Assembly: GCA_036346405.1 (NCBI GenBank)
Contig: CM070568.1
Span: 8,438,221 to 8,502,220, forward strand
Length of the DNA stretch: 64,000 nucleotides
Reading direction: 5' to 3'
Source of the DNA: Phyllostachys edulis
Lineage: Eukaryota > Streptophyta > Magnoliopsida > Poales > Poaceae
A model generated the notes under the pieces. That model saw only the letters and a list, made by a program, of their open reading frames with translations. It had not been told where the DNA came from and did no database searches. This document shows, piece by piece, positions 9,780 through 20,119 of this stretch. Position 1 is the first letter of the stretch, and every line of letters begins with the position of its first letter. Both the position numbers and the translations under genes were made by a program.

Positions 9780-12276
9780 TGTGGATATCATGGGGATATG
9801 CCCATGATCTTAGGATGATGAAACAATTGGCAATGTGGCTTTTGGTTTGAAGTTTCACGCGTTTTCGACAAAGTTTCAGATCTGTTAGGTCAGCGGCGGT
9901 CTGACCGGCTTTTGTGCTGATTGTTGATTTTAGTGGTGATTTGATTTTGGGATAGGTCATATCCATATTTGATAATGCATATGTGTTGCATGATGCATGT
10001 TTTCACTAACGTGGGTCAAGTTGTGAAGAACTTGTTTCCAGATTCGTGTTTGCTTGTCTATTGTTGTGCAAGTGGCTTGCAGGTCAATGACGGTCAACGG
10101 CGAGGAGGATCGGGACTAAGCTTGGAGAGCCGAGGTCCGAAACGATCATGGATGACGAGTGAGGTCAAGTGACTCAAGCGTGGCGCTGAGAATGGACAAG
10201 GATGACCGGCCGCCGGTTCGGTCGGTTGGTTGGATCAAGCGGCGCGGAGTCGTTACAAGTGCTCGATGGTGCGGTGGGATGCGGGCGGGAGAGACTTGGC
10301 GACATGGAGCTATTGATCAACCTACACGTGGCGGCGGCGATTGCTTCATGATCTGTGGACTCGGTCTTTTGAAAAAAGATCAAGAAGGGGTATTTTGGTA
10401 ATTTTACTAAATACCATCTTGGTGACCTTTGACTAAGCATGGCTGGTCGGCGCATGGTGAAGCGGTTTAGATCAATCGACGATGAAGGCGGCGCTTTAAG
10501 ATCGTGCGTGTGTGTTCCAGTTGATGTTGGGCCTCAGCGGAAGCCCATTAGGGTTTTAGGTTAGGATTACCCTATAAAAGGAGCTGAGATGAATATTCTA
10601 GGGTCTTTGCTTAGGAAAAAGTAGCCTGGTCGCTACGGAGATCGGTGCAACCACCGAAAAAATTGGGGCGTTTTGGGTGTGGCGGCACCCTCGATGAGAA
10701 AAGAAGAACCTGTGTTGGCGCCATAAAATCGGTGAGTGGCTCGGCGCCCATAAAATCTATAGGCGGCGGAGGCCTCGGCCCCGGAAAAACCGTGTCTTTG
10801 CTATCAAATCGATCCGACTTGATTTACGTGTTTGATTGAAATCTTCTTGACTTCGTGTGTGTAGGGGTCACTGGCACTTTTGTCCTCATGCGTTATCTTC
10901 TTGCATGTTTACTGCGTCTTGTTGTTTATTGCGAGTGATTCATCGGCTTGTAGCGTTTTTGTTTGGCTTTAAGTTGATCCAAGTATTCGGTCTTTGTGTA
11001 GTGTGTTGATTTTGGTTTACTTTTTTTTGAATCGGCCCGCATCGAGAGCCCGGAAAAATGGCGTATACGAAAAAAAAAGAGCGTGTCTAAGAAAGAAGCG
11101 TGGCGACCTCTCAGGCTCCGGATCTGTGAGCTTTGGTCTGCTGCTCGTGTGTGTGCATGTCGGCCTCCTTGGAGAAAAATCTTGAGTCTTTGGGCGGTGA
11201 TTCTGCTTTCGGTTTGGTTTGTTTTGTTGAATCTATCGATCGCATTTTGTCCTTCGTTTTGTTCACTCGTTCTCTGGTTGATCCGCCGGCGGCATAGTAA
11301 AGACCGAAGGAATCGGCTTTAGCCTCGCTATTTTTGCCTCTTGCGTCTCTCTCTGAATGCTTGTGTGGGGCGGCGGCTGGTGCTAGTCTGGAGACTTGTC
11401 TATTGTTTCTTTACTGTGCTTGTTCTTTGCTCTTCATTGTCTTTGCTTGGAGTTCACAGAGGCGGCGCATGTCCGCCTGAAGAAACCGGCTTGTCATTTG
11501 GGAAAAGAGCTTTTAGTTGCGCCAAAAACCAAGAAATGGTGCATACTGTATGGTCGCTTGTAGCGTGAGAGATCGAGTTGGATGGTGGCTGTCTTTGCTC
11601 GAGAAAATCAAGTGATTGCAGTTTTCTTGGCTCATCTTCTTTGTTTGTTTCTTTTCGCTTGTCGACTAGGCCTCCTTCTGCAAAAATCTATGGCGCTTGT
11701 AGAGTTGGTAGAAAAATCTTGAGCCATGTGGCGGTTGCACATTTCTCGGAGATTGAGTTGTCACGATGTAGCTAGTTGAAATCCTGATTTTGCATTTAGT
11801 TGTTCTTGTCTTGTAGGGAGAAAAGTAAAATCGGATTCCCTGCTTTACTGCATTTGCGATTCATTTTATTGTAGTCTTGGCCTCTTTCTTTGCATCTTGT
11901 TCCGTCCGGTGAAAATCAGAGTGGCTGGCGGTGGCCTTAGGCCCTGGAGAAAAAGTGAGCGCCTGTAAAAATCCAAAGCCGTGGCGGCGCGTGCTTGTAA
12001 AAATCAGGAGTTAAATCCCGCGGTTGTTTGCTGTTTTTCAGATCAATTAATTTCTCTGTCGATTTACTACTTCTTGATCTCCACATAAATCTTGAGGTGT
12101 TTTTAGTCTTGTGCTTAGGGGTTGATCAGATTCAACACAGGACATCCGCTGTGCCTGTATACAGATCTTCATAGCTTTTATAGCTATTGGAGTGAAAGTA
12201 GTGTTGAGTTTGATCAAGGTGAAAAATAGAGAAAGCGTCTATTCACCCCCCCTCTAGTCGCCTTTTCGGTCCTACA
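9780..12276 (+). mobile_element. Copia solo LTR A (2.5 kb)
   Basis: It starts TGTGGATATCATGG and ends CCTTTTCGGTCCTACA, with perfect 5-bp duplications GCATC on both sides (9775-9779, 12277-12281). The same LTR family occurs at 15693 and 54746. No internal retroelement genes are present, so it is a solo LTR. It separates sequence that is contiguous in the neighbouring duplicate unit (the AGAGCCGGCCGC ... AGATCTAGATC stretch near 13085-13150). Short open frames inside it are chance. Confidence 0.95.
10573..10578 (+). promoter_or_regulatory. TATA box of copia LTR A
   Basis: CCTATAAAAGGAGCTGAG lies after a CCCATTAGGGTTTTAGG segment, at the same relative position as the TATA boxes of the other two LTR copies. 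Confidence 0.7.
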
Positions 12277-12351
12277 GCATCATTCAGAGACATCTCTCAC
12301 TTCAGATAGATCTAGATCTGATCGAGGGGACGACAAGATATTTAATAGCGA

Positions 12352-12578
12352 ATATCACAGATGGTTATTAATAATAACCGTCTGTGATCATTCAGAAGCT
12401 GTCGGTGAGGTCTCTTAATATCACAAACGGTTGTTCATTAGAACTGTCTGTGATGTTTAATTATCACAGACGGTTGGTAATTAAAACCGTCTATGATGCT
12501 TATTATCCAAGACGGTTTTTAATTAGAACCGTCTGTGATACTCATCACAGACGGTTATTAACAAGAACCGTCTTTGAT
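12352..12578. repeat. Internal end-motif array
   Basis: Alternating ATCACAGACGGTT and AACCGTCTGTGAT motifs, directly left of the second foldback. It corresponds to the array at 9081-9245 before the first foldback. Confidence 0.85.
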
Positions 12579-12585
12579 AATAGAC

Positions 12586-12984
12586 GACTGCTTTGAAGAA
12601 GACGACGAGTACGCCTAAGAAAGCAATTAAGTCCACGACAAAGTATGATTTTTTTTGGGTCGTCCACGCAGCATGAGGATGAGACAGTAGCCACGGCCAA
12701 CCTCATCGAACACACACTCTCCAGGTAGCCATGCTTCTTGAACTCGTAGGGGTCGGTCATACCGTTTAGCCAGAGAATGCTAATGAATACAACCACGGTA
12801 TGACCAGCCCCTGCAAATTCAAGAAGCACGACTGCTAGGAGAGTGTGTCAGCTTTGATGATGTTGGCTGTGGTTACTGTTGCATCACCTCATGCTAGGTG
12901 GACGATAACTGAAAAAAAAGATCATGCTTCGTGGTAGGCTTAGTTGCTTTCTTAGCCGTACTCGTCATCTTCTTCAAAGTAGCC
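12586..12984. repeat. Long foldback repeat, copy 2
   Basis: Arms 12586-12763 and 12797-12984 are inverted copies with a spacer of about 33 bp. The unit is a duplicate of 9246-9665 with similar flanks on both sides (AATACTAACCTTAGATCA..., then AGAGCCGGCCGC). It contains no intact gene. Confidence 0.8.
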
Positions 12985-13184
12985 GCATCAGATGCAAAGG
13001 AATACTAACCTTAGATCAGCAAGAACAAATAGAAATATAAGTACACTGGAAAATCTACGGTATTTCTTTCACCAAATGCACCCTAGAGCCGGCCGCCTCC
13101 TTCAAAGTAGTCGCACATATCAGTGACATTTCTCACTTCTGATAGATCTAGATCCGAGGGAACGACTAGATATTTAATGGCCAA

Positions 13185-13420
13185 TATCACATACATTTAT
13201 TCTTAAGAACTATCTGTAAGTGAAATTTCACAAACGGTTCTTTTTAAGAACCGTCTATGAAACTCATCACAGACGGTTCGATTTACGAACCGTCTGTGAA
13301 GGTTCTTCACAAGAGGTGTGAGAGCCTATGATTATCACAGACAATATTTATTTAAAATCGTCTTTGTTACGTATCACAGACGGTTATTAACAAGAACAGC
13401 CTGTGATATTCGTAATTAAA
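13185..13420. repeat. Internal end-motif array
   Basis: Further direct and inverted copies of the CACAGACGGTT motif, ending in ATATCTTGTCC. It closes the second duplicated unit, just before the TNP2 promoter region. Confidence 0.85.
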
Positions 13421-13831
13421 TATCTTGTCCTCCCGACTCCAGACTGATCTGTCTCTGATATGCGGTTGCTTTGGAGGAGGTGGCCTGCTCTGGGGCGTTT
13501 GGTGAAAGAATTAAATACCATAGATTTACAAGTGTGCTGGTAGATCTATTTATTCTTGGTGATCTAAGGTTAGTATTTGCTTTTAATTATATGCATTATA
13601 ATCTAGAGAGATACATGGATGATAGCTAGGTTTATCATCCAAGGAGGTTATTGGCAGTTAAGATTTACAATAGAACAATGAGCAGCACGTATATATACAT
13701 TCACTTGTCCTGTATTGTGTAAAATAATATTGTTTACATCATAGTGAGCCTCAGTTATGATGATTTGTAATCCTTAAATTTATATTTGGCCTGGGTTGAT
13801 CGCTATTCAATTTGTTACGTGCGTAGCGCAG
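13421..13831. other. TNP2 upstream region of CACTA-1
   Basis: About 400 bp of AT-rich DNA between the last array and the TNP2 start. The equivalent place in CACTA-2 is 32165-32761 and both contain the phrase GAGGAGGTGG..CATTTGGTGAAA. It probably holds the TNP2 promoter and leader, but no clear TATA box stands out. Confidence 0.4.
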
Positions 13832-15692
13832 ATGGACCGAAGCTGGATGTACATTGAGAACCGTGTGAGTGAAGAGTATATTGATGGCATGTCTGCTTTT
13901 AAAAGAGCTGCCGAGTAGGATATGTTGAAAAAAGGGATAAAATTTATGTATTGTCCATGCATCGATTGCAATAATCTGAAGATGTTTACCAACCCAGCGC
14001 AGATCGAAGGGCACTTGATTTGAAGGGGTTTCAAAAAGGAGTATACATGTTGGACCAGTCACGGTGAAGAGCAGATTGTACCAGAAGGTAGTAACATTGT
14101 CGAGGGAGACAACGATATGCTGGATGTGAACTGTGCTTTCAATGAGGGTAGGTCGTACGATGACAATCTGGATCAAATGCTACGCGATGCAGAAGGGGAC
14201 TATAGTGAGAAAGAGTTTGGTAGAATTGAAGGCTGAATGGACGACTCGGGGAAACCTTTGTTCCCGGGCTATAAGCCGGAATAAACAAGGTTGTCCTCCG
14301 TGCTTGAACTGTTGAAATTGAAGGCAAGCAATGATTAGTCCGATAAGAGTTTCACGACGTTACTAGGTCTCTTAGCGGACATCCTTCCAGAGGGAAATGT
14401 ATTGCCCAGAACTACCTACCAAGCCAAGAAGATTCTTTGTCCATTGGGAATGGAAGTAGAAAGAATACATGCATGCCTGAACGATTGTATCCTCTACTGT
14501 AAAGAGTATGCAGACATACATTTATGTCTAGTGTGCAAAGCATCCCGATACAAGCGTAAGAATCACTCCGATGACGGCGAGGGCATCGATGTAAAGTAAG
14601 GACCTCCTGCTAAGGTGTTGTTGTATCTGCCTATAATTCCCCATTTGAAGCATTTATTTGCGAACCCAAAGGAGGCAAGATTGTTGCGTTGGCACTCGAA
14701 GGAGCGTAAGAAAGATGGAAAGGTAAGACACCTTACTGATTCTACCCAATGGAGGAACTTTGATAGGAGCTTCAAAGACTTCGGTGCGGAACCAAGGAAT
14801 ATAAGGTTTGGGTTGAGTACAGATGGAATGAATTCTTTCGGTAACAAGAGCAGCCGACATAGCACCTGGCCCGTGAATCTATGTATGTACAACCTCCCTC
14901 CTTAGCTGTGTTTGAAGCTGAAGTATATTTTGATGTCACTACTTATCTAAGGGTCGAAGCAACCTGGGAATGATATTGATGTGCACCTAGCACCATTGAT
15001 GGAAGATCTTGTGACACTGTGGAACGAAGGGGTACATGTATGGGATGCGTACAAACGAGAGAACTTCACTTTACGCGCCATGTTGTTCTGCGCCATCAAT
15101 AATTTTTCTGCCCTTGGTAACCTGTCGGGGTTCAGTACAAAAGGATCCAAAGCATGTCCGCACTGCTTACATGATACCGAGAGTGTGTGGCTGAACAACT
15201 CGCATAAAATTGTGTACATGTGTCACCGTAGGTTTCTTCCCAGGTATCACCCATACCGCAAGATGAAGAAACAATTCGACAGAAATAAGGAGGATGGTTC
15301 AGCTCCAAGGGCTTTTAGAAGGAAAGAGGTCTATGATATGGTCAATGATATCGATGTTGTGCTTGGAAAGAGACGTAAATTGAGGACCTGTCAGAAGAAC
15401 GTCTGGAAGAAACGATCAATTTTTTGGGACTAACCTTATTGGGAGCACCTAGAAGTTTGCCACTACATCGACGTCATGCACGTGGAGAAGAATGTATGTG
15501 ACAGATTGATTGGTCTCTTACTGAACATTCATGACAAAACAAAGGATGGTGTTAACGCACAACATCACTTGGTTGATATGAACATAAGGACAGAGTTAAC
15601 ACCGAAAGAGACTGATAAAGGACGAACGTACCTTCCCCCGGCTTGCTACACTCAGTCCAAGGCCGAGAGAAAGGAACTGTGCGGAAGCTTAC
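13832..15692 (+). pseudogene. TNP2-type CACTA transposase, N-terminal two thirds
   Basis: The frame starts MDRSWMYIENRVSEEYIDGM, the usual opening of the transposase-associated domain of CACTA TNP2 proteins, with CPCIDCNN (zinc-binding-like) soon after. Transposase_21 motifs follow: TTYQAKKILCPLGMEVERIH, CNDCILYCKEYA, LWYLPIIPHLKHLFANPKEA-like, and HVEKNVCDRLIGLLLNIHDK. Stops and frameshifts occur (for example after FKRAAE and near 14250 and 14597). At 15692 it is cut by a copia LTR. About 1.15 kb of TNP2 present in CACTA-2 (about 34585-35735) is missing here. TNP2 is the catalytic subunit that cuts CACTA ends. Confidence 0.9.
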
Positions 15693-16538
15693 TGTGGATA
15701 TCATGGCGATCTGTGCACGATCTTAGGATGATGTTACAATTGGCAATGGCGTTGAAGGTTTATCGAAATATGCGTTTTCGCCAAAGTTTAACTGCTGTCG
15801 ATTCGAGCGGTCGAGCCAAGATTGTGGGGCAGGATCGGCCGCCAATCGATGGAGGTCGACCGGGTTCTTACTGTTCATCGGCCAAAAGATGGCGATGATT
15901 GTTGAGTTAGGTCATATTCATGGGTTTCAGCGCATATGTGTTGCATGATGCAAGTTTTGATTAATGTGGGTCAAGTTGCGAAGTACTTGTTCCCGGAATC
16001 GATTTATTTATCTATTGTTGTGCAGGTTGCTTAGAGGTCAACGACGGTCAACGGCGAGGATGATCGGGACTAAGCTTGGAGAATGAGGTCGAACGATCGA
16101 GGATGTCGGGTGAAGTCAATGGAGTCAAGCATGGCGCTAAAAGGACAAAAGGTGACCGAGCGGGTAGTTGATCGCAGCGAGTTGGATCAAGCGGCGGGGG
16201 TTGGTGCAAGTGCCATGGTGGTTTCGGTGGAGCGGATGGGAGAACTTGCCGACATGATGAGAGCCATTTGGATCAACCTACGTGCATGAAGCATGGAAGT
16301 GCTTCACGTAGCCGACTCGATCTTTGCAAAAGATCGAGAAGGGTATTTTGGTAATTTCACCTAAATACCGTCTTGGTGACCTTTTGCCAACCCGCGGCGC
16401 AAGACGGCGCAAGGAGAAGCGGATTAGGTCAAGAGGAGATGAAGACAACGCTTTAAAATGTGTGCGTGAGTGAACCCGTTTGTGTGTGGGCCTAACGGGT
16501 GCCCATTAGGGTTTTCCTTTTAGAAGCTAAGCCTCCAC

Positions 16539-16546
16539 TATAAATA
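16539..16546 (+). promoter_or_regulatory. TATA box of copia LTR B
   Basis: CCTCCACTATAAATAGAGG, a strong plant TATA context, about 870 bp before the LTR end. The same sequence occurs in LTR C at 56217. Confidence 0.75.
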
Positions 16547-17471
16547 GAGGGTGCTGGCCAGCACCTCCTTAACCTTTTTTTTTGTGAAACCCTAGTTTGT
16601 CTTTGGTGCTTAGGGAGAGGATAGTAGGAGGTTAGGGTTCTAGAGAGTTGGATTTGATTTCGTGCTCATGTGTTGAGTCTTTGTCCTCCTGGATGGAGTA
16701 GCTGTAAACCAACAACAATCACAAATCAATCTATGCATGATTTCTCACAGATGAGTCTCTTTATGTTCTTGCGCTCTATTTTGTGATTTTGGGGCTTTCT
16801 TTGATTCCTCCATTTTCCTTTGGTTTCTGCCCCTGTTCTGGCTTGCTATGACATGTGGGATTACATCTAGGATTATCTTGATCATCAATCACCCACGAGC
16901 AAGCTTTTAGATCATGTTTTCGTTTTGACTCGGTTTTGGAGCATCCTTCACTCAAACAAAAAAAGAACGGAACTTTGACAACGATCTTCATGATCGTTGA
17001 TTGGAATAGGTTCCTGACATCTTAGAGAAGGTATGTCTCAAGTTTGGTAAGGTTTGGAGTCACAAATCAAAAGTTAGACCATTTTGTGTTTTGGAAGTTC
17101 GGGCTGATTTCACTGTTCATTAGGCTGGAGGTCAGACCGCCCATTTGAGAGGTCAGATTGCCCCATGGAGCGGTCAGACTGCTAGGCTGAGAGGTCTAAC
17201 CGCCCAACTCATTGTGAATTGAGTTTTTGGTAATTTTGGTTGTTTTGCTTTGGAGTTTCGATTGGATTCAATACAAGTCTTCCGCTGTGCTTGTATTATG
17301 ATCTTCATAGCTTCCATAGCTATTGGAGTGAAAACGTGTTGAATCCGATCTAGGAGAAAAAGTGATCGTACTCCTATTCAACCCCACCTTCTAGTCGCCT
17401 TTTCGGTGTAATAAGTGGTATCAGAGCCCGGTTAGTTCAATCTTGATCATAACCGGTCACTGAACTTGGCG

Positions 17472-18651
17472 ATGGATAAGTACTCCACCAAGCCGTATAT
17501 CTTCGATGGGCTCGACTATACCTATTGGAAGAATCGCATGTGAGTCTTTCTTCAGAGCGAAGGACAAGCTATATGGGAGGTTGTTCGAGTTCCGCTCGTT
17601 TTGCCCGAGGTTGCTTCGCCGACTTCAGCAGCCCTCTTGGCAAACAACCATAAGGCTAAGAATCTCCTATATGCTGGGCTTGGTAGATATGAGTACGATA
17701 GGATTTGTAACCTTGAGACTGCACATGAGATTTGGCACACCCTCGAAACTTACCATGAGGGATTGTCCCAGATCAAGCAAGTACGCCAGACGGTCTACAA
17801 GTGTGAGTATAACAAATTCGAGATGCGTCCTGGAGAAAGCATCGATGGACGTTTTTACTCGCTTTAACAAGGTGATCAATCAGATGAGAGCTGTTGACAT
17901 TGAGTACTCTCAATCTGAGAATACCACCGACCTCTTGGCTGCAATCAACACAAAGGAGTGGGAGATGAAGGCTACTGCCATTGAGGAGAACGTCGATCTA
18001 TCTAGTCTCACTTTGGAGCTGCTTTATAGCAAGCTCAAGACTCATGAGATCAAGAGAGACAGTCTTCCTAAAAAGGATAACATGGCTTTGGTAGCTGATC
18101 ATTTGAAAAGAACTTCTGATGGTTCTTCTGAGTCTTCTTCTAGATTTTCTCTTGCGTGTTTATCTGCAATTCAAGAAGAAGAGTTTGAGAGTCTTCTTGA
18201 GGCTGATTTAGCTCTTTTAGCCAAGAAAGTCACACGGGTATATAACAATGTTAGAAACAAGAAGAGAGGTGGCCCTGTGACATGCTATGAGTGTGGAGTA
18301 TATCATATCCGGGCAAACTGCCCCAAGTTGAAAGGTAAGGGCAACCGCAAGGATGAGAAGACTGCCTGGAAGAAGCCTCGGGGGAGCAAGCCCAAGTATG
18401 ATGCTGCCAAGCTCATGAAGGCTGCTCACTGGGTCCTTGCCGCTTTTGGAGAGCAATCCATGAGCGATGTGGACTCCGGGAGCGAGGAGGACAAGGAGGA
18501 GGAGCTCCCTCAAGACAAGAAAGGGAAGGCCAAGGACTTCACCAGCATGTGCTTCATGGCCAACTCCATCGACGCCGATGACAATGATGAGGTACCTCTA
18601 TCTTATGATGTTCTTTCTGCTAGATGCGACACCATGTTTGAGCAACTCATG
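17472..18651 (+). pseudogene. Copia Gag polyprotein remnant
   Basis: The frame starts MDKYSTKPYIFDGLDYTYWK, the FDG..Y..WK opening of Ty1/copia Gag (UBN2 type), hits a stop after KNRM, continues in frame as VFLQSEGQAIWEVV, then shifts near 17855 to FTRFNKVINQMRAVDIEYSQ. Near 18280 a zinc knuckle reads CYECGVYHIRANCP; the usual spacing CX2CX4HX4C is one residue short between the second Cys and His. The acidic C-terminal part ends at the breakpoint with TNP2. Gag would form the retroelement particle; this copy cannot. Confidence 0.85.
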
Positions 18652-18853
18652 TAAATAAGAAACGCCACGTAGTTTTTCATGAAAAAAGAAGGATTGTCGG
18701 AGTTGAGAATGTAGTGGATGAGTAAGAGTACAATCAATTTGACGAGTTCCCTCCTTTCAAAGACGGCATCAGGCTTCTGGAAGAACCCAGTGAGGAAGCT
18801 AGCTATATGCGCGTCGATCATCGTGAAGGGCTATATTTTAAAACGAAATAGCA
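18652..18853 (+). pseudogene. TNP2 transposase, C-terminal end
   Basis: After the copia breakpoint the sequence AATAAGAAACGCCACGTAG matches 35735-35755 of CACTA-2 and continues with the DUF4216-type end (NKKRHVV-, RRIVGVENVV-like), finishing VDHREGLYFKTK then stop. It is the tail of the gene that starts at 13832. Confidence 0.8.
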
Positions 18854-19008
18854 AGTGGAATGATCCCACAAAGTGACACCTATTTGGAAAATTGTTCCAT
18901 TGTAATTAACAAACTCGGCATGTAATTAAGGAATTATTCCATTGTATTTCATTCACTAATTAAGAAATCATTCCATTTGTGATTGTATCAGCTGCTTTCT
19001 TGTTTTCA

Positions 19009-19041
19009 GAGGGCATGGCTAGCATTTCCTGAGGCTAGCCG
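19009..19041 (+). promoter_or_regulatory. Conserved 3' module (GGCTAGC stem-loop) after TNP2
   Basis: The sequence TTTTCAGAGGGCATGGCTAG... ends with GAGGCTAGCC. GGCTAGC (19017-19023) can pair with GCTAGCC (19034-19040) over a 10-base loop. Nearly the same 31-34 bp unit occurs downstream of the second gene (23335-23367) and in both places in CACTA-2 (36090-36123, 42281-42312). It may be a 3' UTR or 3' splice/processing signal. Confidence 0.6.
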
Positions 19042-19074
19042 AAAAACAGAATATTTTTTAAATAACAGAAGGAA

Positions 19075-19398
19075 CTATCACAGGCGGTTTAGTGGAATAA
19101 ACCGTCTGTGATAACGACGCGCCAAAATATTTCTCCTCCCGCGCCGCACGCCCTCCCGCACACGTGTCCAAAAATTTTCCCCAACATCACAGACAATTCC
19201 ATAATAAAACTGTCTATGATAATCATCACACACAGTTAGTAAAATAGAACCGTCTCTGATATTCTCGATTATCACAAACGGTTCTCCAATTGAACCGTTT
19301 GTGATATGTGCGATTATCGCAGACGGTCCTGGAATATAACCGTCTGTGATAATCAATTATCTCAGACGGTTATATTAAAGAACCGTCCGCGATAGTTA
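19075..19398. repeat. Internal end-motif array between the two CACTA-1 genes
   Basis: At least ten ATCACAGACGGTT-type motifs in both orientations lie between TNP2 and the second gene. The array has the same look as the terminal arrays and follows the conserved 3' module, just as the true right-end array does. Confidence 0.85.
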
Positions 19399-20119
19399 TT
19401 TTCAAGTAGGGCCCCACTATGGTTTGCGTCCCTACTCCTCAGTCCTCAGAGCTCACTCTTCGGTCCGCCTCCCCCTCACCCTTACGCTGTCATCCCCTAG
19501 CCTCCTCTCTCCGTGTCGTCGACCTCCCCTACACCGCCGTCATCCCCGAGCCTCCTCTCTCCGCACCATCGATCTCCCCCACGCCATCATCCCTGAGCCT
19601 CCTCTCGCCCCGTGTTGTTGTCCTCCCTCTGCCACCTCCGACTTTGACTCCCTCTTCGTCCACGCATCCCGTCAAGGTACTAACTCACCGCTTTGGATTG
19701 TGCTAGTAGAAGTTTTAAATTGTGCTGATTTGATTGACTCTAGCACTGGGAGATATTGCTTAGTAATGTTGTGGGAGGTACGAGCTCATCGCTTTGGATT
19801 CTCTAATATTGTGTCATGTTATTCATGCTCATCAAATCCCTATTTTTCATTATGTTGATGTTGTCTGGTCATTTTGCTCCATTCTGTTTGTAGCTTCTGT
19901 TCACTGTGATTATTGTTCTGCCATTGTTTATATTCCTGTCAATTGAAATATTGTATAGTTGGTTCAATTGAAATATTTACAGTGAACTCTCAATTGATTA
20001 TTTATTTTGTTGTGAAGTTCTATCTTTTGAGTATTTTATCCTAATTGATGCAATACTGATTTATTGATCTTGCAGTAATATCATTTATTGATGCAGTACT
20101 GATTTGTTAATCTTGCGAG
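19399..20119 (+). promoter_or_regulatory. Leader and 5' intron of second CACTA-1 gene
   Basis: A C-rich stretch (19420-19670, CCTCCTCTCTCCG repeats) ends at a good donor, GTCAAG|GTACTA (about 19676). AT/T-rich intron-like DNA follows up to the start codon at 20120. CACTA-2 has the same arrangement (C-rich leader 37540-37850 with donor CCAAAG|GTAACC, start codon 38793). The C-rich part is therefore probably untranslated first exon and not a protein gene. Confidence 0.55.

Larger units (their letters stand above)
15693..18651 (+). mobile_element. Truncated copia retrotransposon (5' LTR, PBS, gag)
   Basis: A 1.72-kb LTR (15693-17413) of the same family as the solo LTRs starts TGTGGATATCATGG. 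It is followed by a primer-binding site TGGTATCAGAGC (17416-17427, complementary to initiator tRNA-Met) and a gag frame. There is no protease, integrase, reverse transcriptase or 3' LTR; sequence switches back to CACTA TNP2 at about 18651. The 3' part was lost together with TNP2 DNA. Confidence 0.9.

Noticed and set aside
10645..11775. Series of short plus-strand frames
   Set aside because: All inside copia solo LTR A; not coding.
9246..12984. miR820 precursor
   Set aside because: The foldbacks resemble a CACTA-borne hairpin in concept, but the mature miR820 sequence was not seen.
19419..19858. 144- and 95-codon C-rich frames
   Set aside because: They occupy the untranslated leader of the second CACTA-1 gene and have no counterpart frame in CACTA-2.
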